NCBI GenBank assembly: GCA_014762585.1
Contig: JABURN010000250.1
Coordinates: forward strand, 1 to 5,843
DNA: 5,843 bases
Source: Methylophaga sp.
GTDB taxonomy: Bacteria > Pseudomonadota > Gammaproteobacteria > Nitrosococcales > Methylophagaceae
Direction of reading: 5' to 3'
Shown here: in pieces, positions 5,423 through 5,843 of the stretch
How positions within the stretch are numbered: position 1 is the stretch's first letter
Layout: every line of letters starts with the position of its first letter
Translations under genes and position numbers: made by a program
The notes under the pieces: model-generated
What the model saw: only the letters and a program-made list of their open reading frames with translations
The model's database searches: none
Told to the model about the DNA's origin: nothing

Positions 5423-5843
5423 ATTTGAAAAACCTGAGAGATAAACTGACATTTCTTCCCGGCAGCAGCGTGATGGTTTGCGAGTGGACAGGCTTGTCTA
5501 TGAAAGCTGCAGTGTTTGGTAAGGCCGGGAAAAAGCTCCAGGTTCAGGCCACGGGCAGCTCAGATAGCATGGATCCAGCTGTGGCTTTCAGTCAGGTACT
5601 GAGTTCTCTGAAAACGCAGGGCTGGTCCGGTAAAGATGTCATTGTTCTGACGCCGTCGGTGATGACAGCGATGATAGAGCTGCCGGTCTCAGCCAAAAAG
5701 CCCAAGCCTGTTGCACAAATGCATGAACTGGTCCGTTGGGAGGTTGAGCCCATGCTGATGCAGCATCAGTTGCAATGGACACTGGGGCAACTGATGGAAT
5801 CTCACGGCATGCTGACGCCTGAGCAGGTGCTGGAAATCAACCA
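5419..5843 (+). CDS. PilM/MshI-like pilus assembly protein, N-terminal part (runs off the window)
   Basis: The ATG overlaps the preceding stop codon (ATGA), implying translational coupling. The frame stays open for 141 codons to the window edge. The layout matches the first subdomain of PilM-type actin-fold proteins: a first strand pair VMVCEWTGLSMKAAVFGKAGKKLQ in two stretches (18-29, 30-41), corresponding to the 'G-x-D-I-G-x-x-x-x-K' phosphate loop; a helix AFSQVLSSLKTQGW (56-69); strands DVIVLTPSVMTAMIELPV (73-90, cf. 'VVVAVPGSSVITKVIELP'); and ELVRWEVEPMLM (103-114), the 'wEaeqyi' helix of the family. PilM is a cytoplasmic protein that binds PilN and the assembly ATPases. The usual Asp of the phosphate loop appears as Glu22 (CEW), so ATP binding may be weakened or lost. 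PilN/O-like partners would be expected just beyond the window. The family call rests on motif pattern, not on a search. Confidence 0.65.
   Translation, partial: MNLKNLRDKLTFLPGSSVMVCEWTGLSMKAAVFGKAGKKLQVQATGSSDSMDPAVAFSQVLSSLKTQGWSGKDVIVLTPSVMTAMIELPVSAKKPKPVAQMHELVRWEVEPMLMQHQLQWTLGQLMESHGMLTPEQVLEIN

Overview
The window looks like a chromosomal segment of a Gram-negative bacterium, most likely a gammaproteobacterium. It has roughly balanced base composition by eye, class III (type IV pilin) signal peptides, and a PglL-type O-oligosaccharyltransferase next to pilin genes. I cannot name the genus. Everything recognisable lies on the + strand and points to one theme: a type IV pilus or type II secretion-like (type IV filament) locus with its own candidate glycosylation enzyme.

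Layout. (1) 51-1808 encodes a multi-spanning membrane protein of the PglL/O-antigen-ligase superfamily, the candidate enzyme that would attach glycan to the pilin. It is followed by an imperfect terminator-like hairpin (1816-1866). (2) 1809-2037 is non-coding and holds two adjacent near-perfect palindromes (1959-1973, 1977-1987) that could be operators. (3) 2038-2244 encodes a 68-residue protein of unknown function. (4) 2245-2370 is the leader region of the next gene, with an inverted repeat (TGTGA-N5-TCACA) and a small stem-loop. (5) 2371-3378 encodes a large prepilin with an unusually long 39-residue basic leader. It is closed by a textbook GC-rich hairpin with a GCAA tetraloop (3405-3429). 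(6) 3459-4307 and 4313-5422 encode two further prepilin-like proteins with GspG-like features; the second carries an extra C-terminal domain of about 180 residues. (7) From 5419, overlapping the previous stop codon (ATGA), a gene runs off the right edge. Its first 141 residues resemble the actin-fold pilus assembly protein PilM (or MshI), though its nucleotide-binding loop looks degenerate.

How it fits together (inference). The first prepilin is probably the main filament subunit. The hairpin after it would lower transcription of the two downstream prepilins, matching a major/minor subunit ratio. The PilM-like protein suggests that an inner-membrane alignment complex (PilN/O/P-like) continues beyond the window. 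The gene order of glycosyl-ligase, small protein, three prepilins and PilM-like protein is neither the standard pilMNOPQ, the fimU-pilE, the gsp nor the classical msh arrangement that I know. The locus may therefore be a less-described type IV filament system.
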